Both the position numbers and the translations under genes were made by a program. Of a stretch of DNA of 10,553 nucleotides, positions 1 to 5,036 are shown one piece after another (position 1 is the stretch's first letter; every line of letters starts with the position of its first letter). A model generated the notes under the pieces. That model did no database searches, was not told the origin of the DNA, and worked only from the letters and a program-made list of their open reading frames with translations. This DNA comes from an uncultured Clostridia bacterium (GTDB lineage Bacteria > Bacillota > Clostridia > Oscillospirales > CAG-272), in NCBI GenBank assembly GCA_947367285.1, contig CANBDB010000043.1, forward strand, positions 1-10,553, in the 5' to 3' direction.

Positions 1-36
1 CATTATCGTTATATATGATTGAACCGAGGTGATCAA

Positions 37-954
37 ATGATTGATGTAGACGCTTGTACTGATGGTTACAATGAAGATTGGAAAGTACGGTTGCGCAAAA
101 AACTGAGTGAGATTGTTGCGAGTCGTCAATGCAGCGATGAGGTATATACGGATATCGGGTATTGTTATCAATGCTATGCTCCAGCATTTTTGTATAAGTA
201 TTACAGCGACGCTAATCCTCTTCATTTTGAGGCAATTAAAAACAATACTATGTGGTATTCATCTGCAATAAATTTCAATGATGTTTTTGATTGTGATATT
301 TTTGTGGACGAAGCCTCCATATTTCAATCTATTGTTAATGCTTCTCCAGCAATGAAAGGTTTGAAAAAAGGTAGTCCCATGTGGAGAGAATTTAAAGGTC
401 AATCCATCAAATCAACACAAGGGTTAAGAAAAACTTTTGAAGAATTGAAAGAAAAAACAGGAATTGCCTGTTTAAGCGAATCGGATGATTCGTTACTTAT
501 GTGGGCTCATTATGCAAACAACCATAAAGGTTTTTGTGTGGAGTATGAATTGCTGGAAATAAATAAACAACTTCAATTCACGCCCATACCAATCATATAC
601 TCAAACGAAAAAGTCTTTATTGAATCTTTGTTTCCTCAATCGTTAGAGAAAAGTATCACAAAGATGCTTGTGGATGCTTTATCGACAAAATCTACCGAGT
701 GGAGTTATGAAAAAGAATGGCGAATCATTAGAGATGATAGTGCTTGCGGTGATAAATGGAACAAACAGAAATACGGTGCATTGCTTCCAATGATTAAACC
801 GACATCAATTATTTTGGGATGCCAAGTGGAAGAATCTTTTCGACAGACGGTAGAAGAATATTGCAAAGAGAATAGAATCAATCTGTATAAAATGGAAAAA
901 GATAACCATTTTTACAAGCTTAACAAGCAGATTGTGTTATCGTTTGACACATAG
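37..954 (+). CDS. DUF2971 domain protein, function unknown
   Basis: A 305-residue soluble protein that I assign to the DUF2971 family from its pattern of blocks. FLYKY at residues 51-55 is followed by a WYSS..NFND block at 73-82 (the family's 'few residues, W/F-S, FND' signature). GIACLSES to MWAHYA spans about 142-160, and EWSYEKEWR about 221-229. No signal peptide or membrane segment is seen. I start at ATG 37 because GAGGTG at 27-32 sits at normal spacing; the in-frame TTG at 19 has no ribosome binding site. The gene leads a three-gene operon, with 29 nt to the next start. Its base composition is clearly more A+T-rich than the mob genes, which suggests separate acquisition. The biochemical role of DUF2971 is not established. 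Such proteins turn up in accessory regions, so a defence role is only a guess. The family call is fairly sure; the function is unknown. Confidence 0.8.
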   Translation: MIDVDACTDGYNEDWKVRLRKKLSEIVASRQCSDEVYTDIGYCYQCYAPAFLYKYYSDANPLHFEAIKNNTMWYSSAINFNDVFDCDIFVDEASIFQSIVNASPAMKGLKKGSPMWREFKGQSIKSTQGLRKTFEELKEKTGIACLSESDDSLLMWAHYANNHKGFCVEYELLEINKQLQFTPIPIIYSNEKVFIESLFPQSLEKSITKMLVDALSTKSTEWSYEKEWRIIRDDSACGDKWNKQKYGALLPMIKPTSIILGCQVEESFRQTVEEYCKENRINLYKMEKDNHFYKLNKQIVLSFDT

Positions 955-983
955 AATTTCACGAAGAAAAAGGAAATCTAACG

Positions 984-1358
984 ATGACAAAACAATCATT
1001 CCTTGAATATTGCCTCAATATATACGGCACAGCACCGGACTATCCATTTGACGAGGATTTTGAAACAGCGGTGCTGAGGCATGCGGATAATCGCAAATGG
1101 TATGCGATTGTGATGAAGGTATCACGTCGCAAGTTTGGCATTGATAGCGATGAGGTTATTGACGTTGTTAATCTCAAATTGCCGACCGAGATGTTCGGTT
1201 CATTCGGGGCAGCCGACGGTGTCTATCCTGCCTATCACATGAACAAGCTTCATTGGATTTCGGTGCTTCTTCTCGATGCCCCCGAGGATGTCATTCAATT
1301 ACTTGTAAACGTGAGTTTTGAAGCGACCAAGAACAAGCGGACAGGAAAAAACAAATGA
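984..1358 (+). CDS. MmcQ/YjbR family protein
   Basis: A 124-residue protein of near-full family length that resembles MmcQ/YjbR, small alpha/beta proteins with a double-wing DNA-binding-like fold. Visible blocks are DYPFDEDFETAVLRH at about 19-33, a strand KWYAIVMKV at 38-46, NLKLPTE at 63-69, the GVYPAYHMNKLHWISV region at 79-94, and the end helix in which DAPEDVIQLLVNVSF at 98-112 matches the usual acidic residue, two-residue gap, I-x-x-L, S-[YF] ending. AAAAAGGAAA lies 7 nt before ATG 984. The gene overlaps the next one by 4 bp (ATGA), so the two are probably translationally coupled. The family's cellular role is poorly defined, although it is often described as DNA-binding. Its position between two accessory genes suggests it serves with them rather than as housekeeping. 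Confidence 0.85.
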   Translation: MTKQSFLEYCLNIYGTAPDYPFDEDFETAVLRHADNRKWYAIVMKVSRRKFGIDSDEVIDVVNLKLPTEMFGSFGAADGVYPAYHMNKLHWISVLLLDAPEDVIQLLVNVSFEATKNKRTGKNK

Positions 1359-1807
1359 GTAGACTTACCAACAAATCAATAACAGAAATCATACAAGATT
1401 TGTTTGAAACTGTCCGCGAATTGGAACTTCGATATCCTGGCAGAAAATTTACAGTGGACGGTCATCTCCTTGGAAGCATCGGAGAAGTTATTGCGGCGGA
1501 GCATTACGGATTAACGTTGTTAAAAAACTCATCTGAGACTCACGATGCTGTAGACAATCAAAATCGGTGTATTCAAATTAAGGCAACACAAATCAAGCGA
1601 ATTTCAATTTCCTCCGAACCCGACTATTTAATTGTTATTCAAATCACGCCCAACGGTGAATGGACTGAAATATACAATGGAAAAGGCTCGGTTGTTTGGA
1701 ATAACGCAGGCGCATTGCAGAAAAACGGGCAACGTCCAATATCTATAGCGAAATTAAAGAAACTTATGGATATGGTGCCTGAGAGCGAAAAAATCTCTCA
1801 TAAATAA
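1355..1807 (+). CDS. DUF6998-like, putative PD-(D/E)XK-fold protein
   Basis: A 150-residue protein. After an N-terminal helix (about 8-26) it has GSIGEVIAAEHYGL at 40-53, HDAVD at 63-67 and IQIKAT at 73-78. The order Glu44, Asp64 or Asp67, then Gln-x-Lys76 on a strand is the layout of a PD-(D/E)XK nuclease-like core, with Gln in place of the usual Asp/Glu before the Lys. From memory of the family pattern, the closest named group is DUF6998; this was not checked by a search. The start ATG overlaps the preceding stop by 4 bp. A clear terminator lies 15 nt after the stop, so this is the last gene of the cargo operon. It could be a small restriction-type nuclease acting on foreign DNA, or an inactive member that only binds. 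The fold assignment is moderate and any activity is inferred. Confidence 0.6.
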   Translation: MSRLTNKSITEIIQDLFETVRELELRYPGRKFTVDGHLLGSIGEVIAAEHYGLTLLKNSSETHDAVDNQNRCIQIKATQIKRISISSEPDYLIVIQITPNGEWTEIYNGKGSVVWNNAGALQKNGQRPISIAKLKKLMDMVPESEKISHK

Positions 1808-1821
1808 TATCACACTAAGCC

Positions 1822-1855
1822 AAAGGATGGTTCTCACGAGTCATCCTTTTTCTCT
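1822..1855 (+). terminator. Rho-independent terminator of the cargo operon
   Basis: AAAGGATG at 1822-1829 pairs perfectly with CATCCTTT at 1842-1849 around a 12-nt loop, and a run of T follows. It sits just after the stop codon at 1807. Confidence 0.8.
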
Positions 1856-1999
1856 GCCTATAAGTCCATCTAATTTTTTTGCCGCATGCGGCACTTTTAT
1901 GACATGGAGTTGCACGGCATCACACTTTTATGGACGATCTTTTGGCATTTGATGCCAATTTTATGGACGAACTTATTCGAACCCGAAAATGCACAAACA

Positions 2000-2047
2000 C
2001 GAAGAAAACACGAAAAAAAGACGAAAAAAAAACGAAAGAAACACGAA
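2000..2047. other. Helically phased A-tracts, likely intrinsically bent DNA
   Basis: CGAA begins at 2000, 2011, 2022, 2033 and 2044, an exact 11-bp period over five turns, with runs of 3 to 9 A after each. A-tracts repeated once per helical turn are the standard cause of intrinsic DNA curvature. This may place a bend upstream of the repressor promoter or mark a protein assembly site. The period is seen directly; the bending is inferred. Confidence 0.65.
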
Positions 2048-2232
2048 ATTTTGCGTGTTTTTCGTCTAACAGAAGCAAAAATCAGTGGGCTAAATTGGAC
2101 CACTGAAACCAAAGGGTCAAAATGACCCGATGAAATCAAAGGCTCAAAAAGAGCCTTTGGTCTGGTTGAAAACCAACCACACCACTTCGTGCCAAGATGG
2201 CGCGAGGTTACAAACTTTATCGCAGGTTGCGA

Positions 2233-2269
2233 CGAGGTGGCACTCAAAAGTGCTACCTCGTAATTTTTT
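2233..2269 (+). terminator. Strong terminator before the repressor promoter
   Basis: CGAGGTGGCACT (2233-2244) pairs with AGTGCTACCTCG (2249-2260) around loop CAAA, with one G-T wobble, and is followed by TAATTTTTT. It insulates the repressor promoter, 12 nt downstream, from transcription coming from the left. Confidence 0.8.
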
Positions 2270-2280
2270 CGGCAAACCTA

Positions 2281-2309
2281 TTGACAAAATTCGATCTATG
2301 TGGTATACT
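2281..2309 (+). promoter_or_regulatory. Sigma-A promoter of the LexA-like repressor gene
   Basis: TTGACA (2281-2286), a 17-bp spacer, then TATACT (2304-2309), which is near consensus. It lies 55 bp before the repressor start codon. Confidence 0.88.
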
Positions 2310-2312
2310 TTG

Positions 2313-2337
2313 ATAAAAGAAGTTGAAGTTCTTTTAT
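2313..2337. promoter_or_regulatory. Palindromic operator candidate at the transcription start
   Basis: ATAAAAGAA (2313-2321) and TTCTTTTAT (2329-2337) are perfect 9-bp arms around a 7-nt spacer. The pair begins 4 bp after the -10 box and covers the expected +1. Its place suggests autoregulation by the dimeric repressor encoded just downstream. The GAA-N7-TTC core differs from the classic CGAAC-N4-GTTCG box of Bacillus. Confidence 0.65.
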
Positions 2338-2363
2338 AACAAATCAAATTTTGCGAGGCAATT

Positions 2364-2978
2364 ATGAAGCGGATGAATGAAGAAAAACTGAATCAAATGG
2401 CGGAGTTCATTCACCGCTACGTAAGAGAGAACAACGGCGAATCGCCCAAGTTCAAGGACATCCTTGAGTATATGGAGATGAGTAATTCCGTTGGTTACCG
2501 CTATTTGACCACCCTGCGCGACCGTGGTATTGTCAAGTACAACGGCAAGGACACGCTTTCCGTTAGAGGGCAGGATACTATGAAGGTTGCCTTTCGTCGT
2601 CTTATGATTTGCGGTAGCATTCCTTGTGGTTCTCCGGAAGATTACCGACAGGATATACAAGGCTACGTTGCCATTCCCGAGGAATGGATTGACGGCGATT
2701 GTTACTTGCTTCGAACCACGGGTGATTCGATGATCGACATTGGCATCGATGATGGCGATCTCGTCCTCATTAAGCGCGCTCAGGAGGCTTATGATGGGCA
2801 AGTTGTTGCCGTGCTCACAGATGAGGGCACGACGCTCAAACGCTTTATGAAGCGTGAAAATGGGCGTCCCTGGCTGCTTGCCGAGAACAAGAGCTACCCC
2901 AAGGAGAAACGCGAGCTGAAGCCGAGCAAAATTGAGATACAAGGCATTGCCCTGAAGGTAATCAAAGACATAAAGTGA
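2364..2978 (+). CDS. LexA-like self-cleaving (S24) transcriptional repressor
   Basis: A 204-residue repressor with the full LexA layout. The N-terminal winged-helix DNA-binding domain covers about 5-68, and an S24 peptidase domain covers about 75-200. The cleavage site is Cys83-Gly84 (ICGSIPCG), with Cys instead of LexA's Ala. The catalytic Ser122 lies in GDSMID and the Lys159 in TTLKRF. The cleavage site, Ser and Lys sit within 1 to 3 residues of their places in E. coli LexA (84-85, 119, 156), so autocleavage should work. ATG 2364 is preceded by GCGAGG at 2353-2358. The gene has its own promoter (2281) and a palindrome at +1. It precedes the zinc-ribbon gene by about 10 nt and, beyond a structured leader, the mobility genes. 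It probably represses the element and releases it after RecA activation during DNA damage. A chromosomal LexA is unlikely given the neighbours. Confidence 0.9.
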   Translation: MKRMNEEKLNQMAEFIHRYVRENNGESPKFKDILEYMEMSNSVGYRYLTTLRDRGIVKYNGKDTLSVRGQDTMKVAFRRLMICGSIPCGSPEDYRQDIQGYVAIPEEWIDGDCYLLRTTGDSMIDIGIDDGDLVLIKRAQEAYDGQVVAVLTDEGTTLKRFMKRENGRPWLLAENKSYPKEKRELKPSKIEIQGIALKVIKDIK

Positions 2979-2988
2979 GGTGATTCTA

Positions 2989-3231
2989 TTGCGTAAGGCT
3001 ACACAAGATAAGATACCGATTGCAAAGTGTGCGAACCCCGAATGCGGGCGCGCCATTCTCTACAGCAAAAATCCGCGCGAAAAGCTGAACGTAACCGTGC
3101 GCATGGCTGAGTCGAACTACACGGGTCCTACATTTATGTGTCCTCGATGCAAGAAGATGCTTGTAGTAATTGAGAAGCCAAAGGTTGCGACGGGCTATGT
3201 TGCCCTTCCGATCATTGCGGCTAACGCATAA
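2989..3231 (+). CDS. Small zinc-ribbon protein, unrecognised
   Basis: An 80-residue protein with two cysteine pairs, KCANPECG near the N-terminus (C-x4-C) and FMCPRCKK at about 50-57 (C-x2-C), which together look like a zinc ribbon. A beta-rich C-terminal tail follows. I choose TTG 2989 because GAGGTG at 2977-2982 is spaced 6 nt from it; GTG 2980 is an alternative that overlaps this ribosome binding site. The gene follows the LexA-like stop (2978) at once, so it is co-transcribed and perhaps translationally coupled. A zinc ribbon next to a repressor may modulate it, bind nucleic acid, or be an accessory factor of the element. No named family recognised. Confidence 0.7.
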   Translation: MRKATQDKIPIAKCANPECGRAILYSKNPREKLNVTVRMAESNYTGPTFMCPRCKKMLVVIEKPKVATGYVALPIIAANA

Positions 3232-3234
3232 AAG

Positions 3235-3250
3235 TACTTCTATAGAAGTA
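3235..3250. promoter_or_regulatory. 16-bp perfect palindrome after the zinc-ribbon gene
   Basis: TACTTCTATAGAAGTA equals its own reverse complement and begins 4 bp after the stop codon. No T-run follows, so it is not a normal terminator. It could be an operator for a dimeric regulator at the start of the leader region. It shares the AGAAGT-type half-site flavour with the operator at 2313-2337 (AAAAGAAGTT), which may point to the same repressor. Confidence 0.5.
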
Positions 3251-3279
3251 TAAACAACATTTAAAAATCGAAAGTGAGC

Positions 3280-3455
3280 CATCCTCCCGTCAGTGAAAAC
3301 GGGCGTCCGTGAAGAAAAGCGCGGATGAAGATAGCTGGGACGCCCACGCAATTTGCGTGGCAAATTGCCGAAGCCTATCTTAATAGCACGGGTGAGTATC
3401 AGATTTATCACAGAGCCAAGCTCTGTCTTATTCTGATGCTCACCTTTTTATTTTT
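3280..3455 (+). ncRNA. Structured leader RNA candidate with alternative folds
   Basis: This is a non-coding stretch with overlapping, mutually exclusive helices. CATCC (3280-3284)/GGATG (3323-3327) encloses CCCGT (3286-3290)/ACGGG (3299-3303). The perfect 8-bp pair GGGCGTCC (3301-3308)/GGACGCCC (3338-3345) competes with both. CCACGCAA (3344-3351)/TTGCGTGG (3353-3360) competes with GCAATTTG (3348-3355)/CAAATTGC (3361-3368). A two-step terminator at 3391-3455 then ends the unit. Such switchable pairing before a terminator is the architecture of a riboswitch, an attenuator or a regulatory small RNA. It stands between the repressor pair and the xis-rep-mob genes, so it may gate their expression. 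I match it to no known RNA family. An overlapping 68-codon frame (3325-3531) has no ribosome binding site and no protein-like composition. Confidence 0.5.
3391..3455 (+). terminator. Intrinsic terminator with nested hairpin in the leader
   Basis: The outer stem GGTGAGTATCAGA (3391-3403) pairs with TCTGATGCTCACC (3432-3444) with one wobble. The inner stem ACAGAGC (3410-3416) pairs with GCTCTGT (3420-3426) around CAA. TTTTTATTTTT follows. This is a very strong terminator or attenuator located 200 nt upstream of the excisionase-like gene. Confidence 0.8.
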
Positions 3456-3489
3456 GAAAACACACGCCGTTTGGCGGTGTTCATATACA

Positions 3490-3607
3490 CTGCGGACAAG
3501 TTTCATTTGCGAAATCCGCAGAGCTCGCTGATATAAACCTTCTCCTTGCCCTGCGATGCGGCAGGAAGGGTGCGGGAGCAATGCGCGAAATGGCGAGACG
3601 CGCACCC
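3490..3607 (+). other. Second structured non-coding segment before the HTH gene
   Basis: CTGCGGA (3490-3496) pairs with TCCGCAG (3515-3521), with an inner TTTC/GAAA pair (3501-3504/3511-3514). GGGTGCG (3568-3574) pairs with CGCACCC (3601-3607). TGCGCG (3582-3587)/CGCGCA (3599-3604) is an alternative to the latter. No convincing sigma-A promoter is seen here, so the HTH gene may depend on readthrough of the terminator at 3391-3455. The segment could be part of the same leader RNA, or DNA structure tied to replication. Confidence 0.4.
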
Positions 3608-3628
3608 GCGAAGCGATTACGCCTTTTA

Positions 3629-3640
3629 CATTACGTAATG
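3629..3640. promoter_or_regulatory. 12-bp perfect palindrome next to the HTH gene RBS
   Basis: CATTACGTAATG is its own reverse complement and abuts the AAAGGAG ribosome binding site (3641-3647). It is a candidate binding site for the downstream HTH protein or another dimeric regulator. Confidence 0.4.
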
Positions 3641-3655
3641 AAAGGAGTATCGTTT

Positions 3656-3874
3656 ATGACAGAAAAGACGACCAGTTACGAACAGATGATGTTCGCGGAT
3701 TATCCCGACATCGTCGGCATCGGCGATCTGCAGAAAATGCTTGGCATCGGGCGCAAAGCGGCTCTTGAACTTGCAAAGCATCCGCAGATCCACGGCGTAA
3801 TCGTGGGAAACCGTTTCAGGATTCCCAAAATCAACGTCATTCGCTATATGCTGTGTGACGCTGAAGCATCGTAA
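3656..3874 (+). CDS. Excisionase-family helix-turn-helix protein
   Basis: A 72-residue protein with the MerR-like excisionase layout. The helix-turn-helix IGDLQKMLGIGRKAALELAK spans about 22-41 and is followed by the wing VIVGNRFRIPKINVIRYML at about 48-66. The G-x-R-F-R-I-P and following helix are typical of the 'excisionase family DNA-binding domain'. ATG 3656 is chosen for AAAGGAG at 3641-3647; an in-frame upstream ATG at 3581 runs through the structured leader and lacks a ribosome binding site. The gene heads the replication-mobilization group. It may direct integrase toward excision, or act as the transcriptional regulator or replication accessory factor common beside RepA in such elements. 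It lies about 4.9 kb from the integrase, so a purely Xis role is not certain. Confidence 0.82.
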   Translation: MTEKTTSYEQMMFADYPDIVGIGDLQKMLGIGRKAALELAKHPQIHGVIVGNRFRIPKINVIRYMLCDAEAS

Positions 3875-3897
3875 TCTTAAAAAGAAAGGATGTGAGA

Positions 3898-3918
3898 ATG
3901 AAAAAGAAAGAGAGGTAA
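3898..3918 (+). CDS. Six-codon leader minigene upstream of repA
   Basis: ATG 3898 has AAAGGA at 3885-3890 at a 7-nt spacing, an excellent ribosome binding site, yet the frame reads only MKKKER and stops at TAA 3916. Its last codons overlap the AGAGAGG (3909-3915) that serves repA, whose ATG is at 3925. Ribosomes translating the minigene would cover or uncover the repA ribosome binding site, so it may limit or couple repA translation. It may instead be the remains of a longer gene. Confidence 0.4.
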   Translation: MKKKER

Positions 3919-3924
3919 ATCTAA

Positions 3925-5022
3925 ATGGATTATGATTTTTATAATCCCTATCTCCTAAACAAACTTGATACCATCGATGCCGAGGAGCTGATGGCAACGC
4001 CCTACGCTCCGAAAAACTTTATCGTGGCAGATATGCTCCCAGAGGGTCTGACCCTTCTTTGCGGTCCGTCCAAGATCGGCAAGTCTTGGTTGGTACTTCA
4101 GCTGTGCATTTGCGTTTCGCTGGGTGTGCGCTTTATGGGTTTCAATACTCAACAATGTGATGTGCTCTACCTCGCGCTTGAGGATACTTTTGCGCGTGTA
4201 AAGGATCGCGTCGCGCGAATGACAGACGATTGTCCGTCCCGATTGCGATTCGCTGTACAGGCAGGAACGTTGGGCGGTGCTCTGGAAGAACAGCTCACAC
4301 ACCACAAGACTCAATATCCCGAAACCAAGCTTGTTGTAATAGACACTCTGCAAAAGGTTCGCAGTGCGCCCGATCCCAAGGCGAATAGCTCCGTCTATGG
4401 CAAGGACTATCAGGACATCGGCGCGCTGAAAAAGTTAGCCGACGATCTCTCGATTGCCATTGTGCTGGTTCATCATCTTCGTAAGACGAAGGACAAGGAC
4501 GATCCTTTCAACGAGATCTCGGGTTCAACGGGACTGATGGGTGCTGCCGACACGGCACTCCTACTTAAGAAGTTTGACCGTGCTTCCAATCACGCTGAGC
4601 TTCTGTGGACGGGGCGCGACGTGCAGGACGGCGGAGTATGCCTGAGCTTTGAAGATTGCATTTGGGAAACCATCGACGGGAACGTGAACCGTGACTCAAG
4701 CTGTTATCGAAGGCTGAGTCCCATCGTCTACAAGACCTGCGAGTATATCAAAGAGCACAAGCATTTTCGCGGGACGGCGAGTGAGCTGCTTGCCCTCTTG
4801 GGCGAGGAGAACGTGAAGCCGAACGTGCTGACGAGATGTCTTTCAACCGAGGCGTATGACTATCTACAATACGTGGGAATTCTTTACGACTCGGGGCGAA
4901 CGGGCAACGGTCGATGGCTTGAGCTGACACTCAAAGAGTGTGACGATAATGACGCAAATGACGAGAAAAATTCCACGGAAGAAATATCGACACAATCGTC
5001 ACTTACCGTCACAGATGGCTGA
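3925..5022 (+). CDS. RepA-like AAA ATPase / replicative helicase
   Basis: A 365-residue RecA/DnaB-fold ATPase of the AAA_25/RepA type. Walker A GPSKIGKS is at 47-54, the acidic strand LYLALED at 81-87, Walker B KLVVID at 135-140, LVHHLRK at 181-187 and the EISGSTGLMGAADT sensor-like block at 198-210. A winged-helix-like C-terminal part covers about 260-335, and the tail (338-365) is rich in D/N/S/T. RSF1010 RepA and its relatives form hexameric 5'-3' helicases that open plasmid origins; here the protein may replicate the excised circle or the transferred strand. ATG 3925 follows AGAGAGG at 3909-3915. The gene lies 50 nt after the HTH gene. The tail is encoded over three 9-bp TGACG repeats (4941-4967), so the 3' end may double as a binding region. 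Good family call; exact role inferred. Confidence 0.87.
   Translation: MDYDFYNPYLLNKLDTIDAEELMATPYAPKNFIVADMLPEGLTLLCGPSKIGKSWLVLQLCICVSLGVRFMGFNTQQCDVLYLALEDTFARVKDRVARMTDDCPSRLRFAVQAGTLGGALEEQLTHHKTQYPETKLVVIDTLQKVRSAPDPKANSSVYGKDYQDIGALKKLADDLSIAIVLVHHLRKTKDKDDPFNEISGSTGLMGAADTALLLKKFDRASNHAELLWTGRDVQDGGVCLSFEDCIWETIDGNVNRDSSCYRRLSPIVYKTCEYIKEHKHFRGTASELLALLGEENVKPNVLTRCLSTEAYDYLQYVGILYDSGRTGNGRWLELTLKECDDNDANDEKNSTEEISTQSSLTVTDG
4941..5011. repeat. TGACG iterons at the repA 3' end
   Basis: Three exact head-to-tail 9-mers, TGACGATAA, TGACGCAAA and TGACGAGAA, occupy 4941-4967. The inverted form CGTCA follows at 4997-5001 and 5007-5011, 10 bp apart. Another TGACGATA lies at 5188-5195. Clustered short repeats beside a replication protein gene suggest binding sites for RepA or the relaxosome. 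Coding constraint on the Asp/Asn-rich tail is the alternative. Confidence 0.45.
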
Positions 5023-5036
5023 TTTGGTACACAAAT

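Larger units (their letters stand above)
1880..2270. repeat. Tandem hairpin array A (non-coding, several different stems)
   Basis: This stretch has no credible gene. Read in order it holds: the perfect palindrome TGCCGCATGCGGCA (1880-1893); TTGGCAT/ATGCCAA (1942-1958); an A-rich phased block (2000-2047) whose 3' part can fold back through GACGAAAAA (2020-2028) and TTTTTCGTC (2058-2066); TCAGTGG/CCACTGA (2082-2106); GGGTCA/TGACCC (2114-2128); CAAAGGCTC/GAGCCTTTG with loop AAAAA (2137-2159); TGGTTG/CAACCA (2163-2179); CGTGCC/GGCGCG with one wobble (2188-2204); and the 12-bp stem 2233-2260 that acts as a terminator. No stem sequence is shared between hairpins, yet loops are short and mostly A-rich. 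The sequence TTTTATGGACGA occurs exactly at 1926-1937 and 1959-1970, with a degenerate copy at 1895. Function unknown: an RNA or DNA structure module upstream of the repressor gene, or possibly a replication or transfer site. Confidence 0.7.

Noticed and set aside
1..36. Left attachment site of the element
   Set aside because: No copy of the tRNA-Ser 3' half or of the anticodon-loop core was found at the left edge or elsewhere outside 10156-10553, so the left end is probably outside the window.
1886..2339. Open frames of 60-116 codons on both strands in the hairpin array
   Set aside because: No ribosome binding sites; low-complexity K/R-rich or mosaic translations caused by the A-tracts and palindromes; the frames overlap one another and the promoter at 2281.
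3280..3345. Hammerhead-type ribozyme
   Set aside because: Short GAAA-like and GATGA-like pieces are present, but the required CUGAUGA and GAAA core does not line up with three helices.
2334..3411. Long antisense frames opposite the repressor and zinc-ribbon genes
   Set aside because: They mirror clear genes on the + strand, have no promoter or ribosome binding site, and show no recognisable domains.
3325..3531. 68-codon frame through the leader RNA
   Set aside because: No Shine-Dalgarno, crosses the strong terminator at 3391-3455, and the DNA shows RNA-like pairing rather than coding character.
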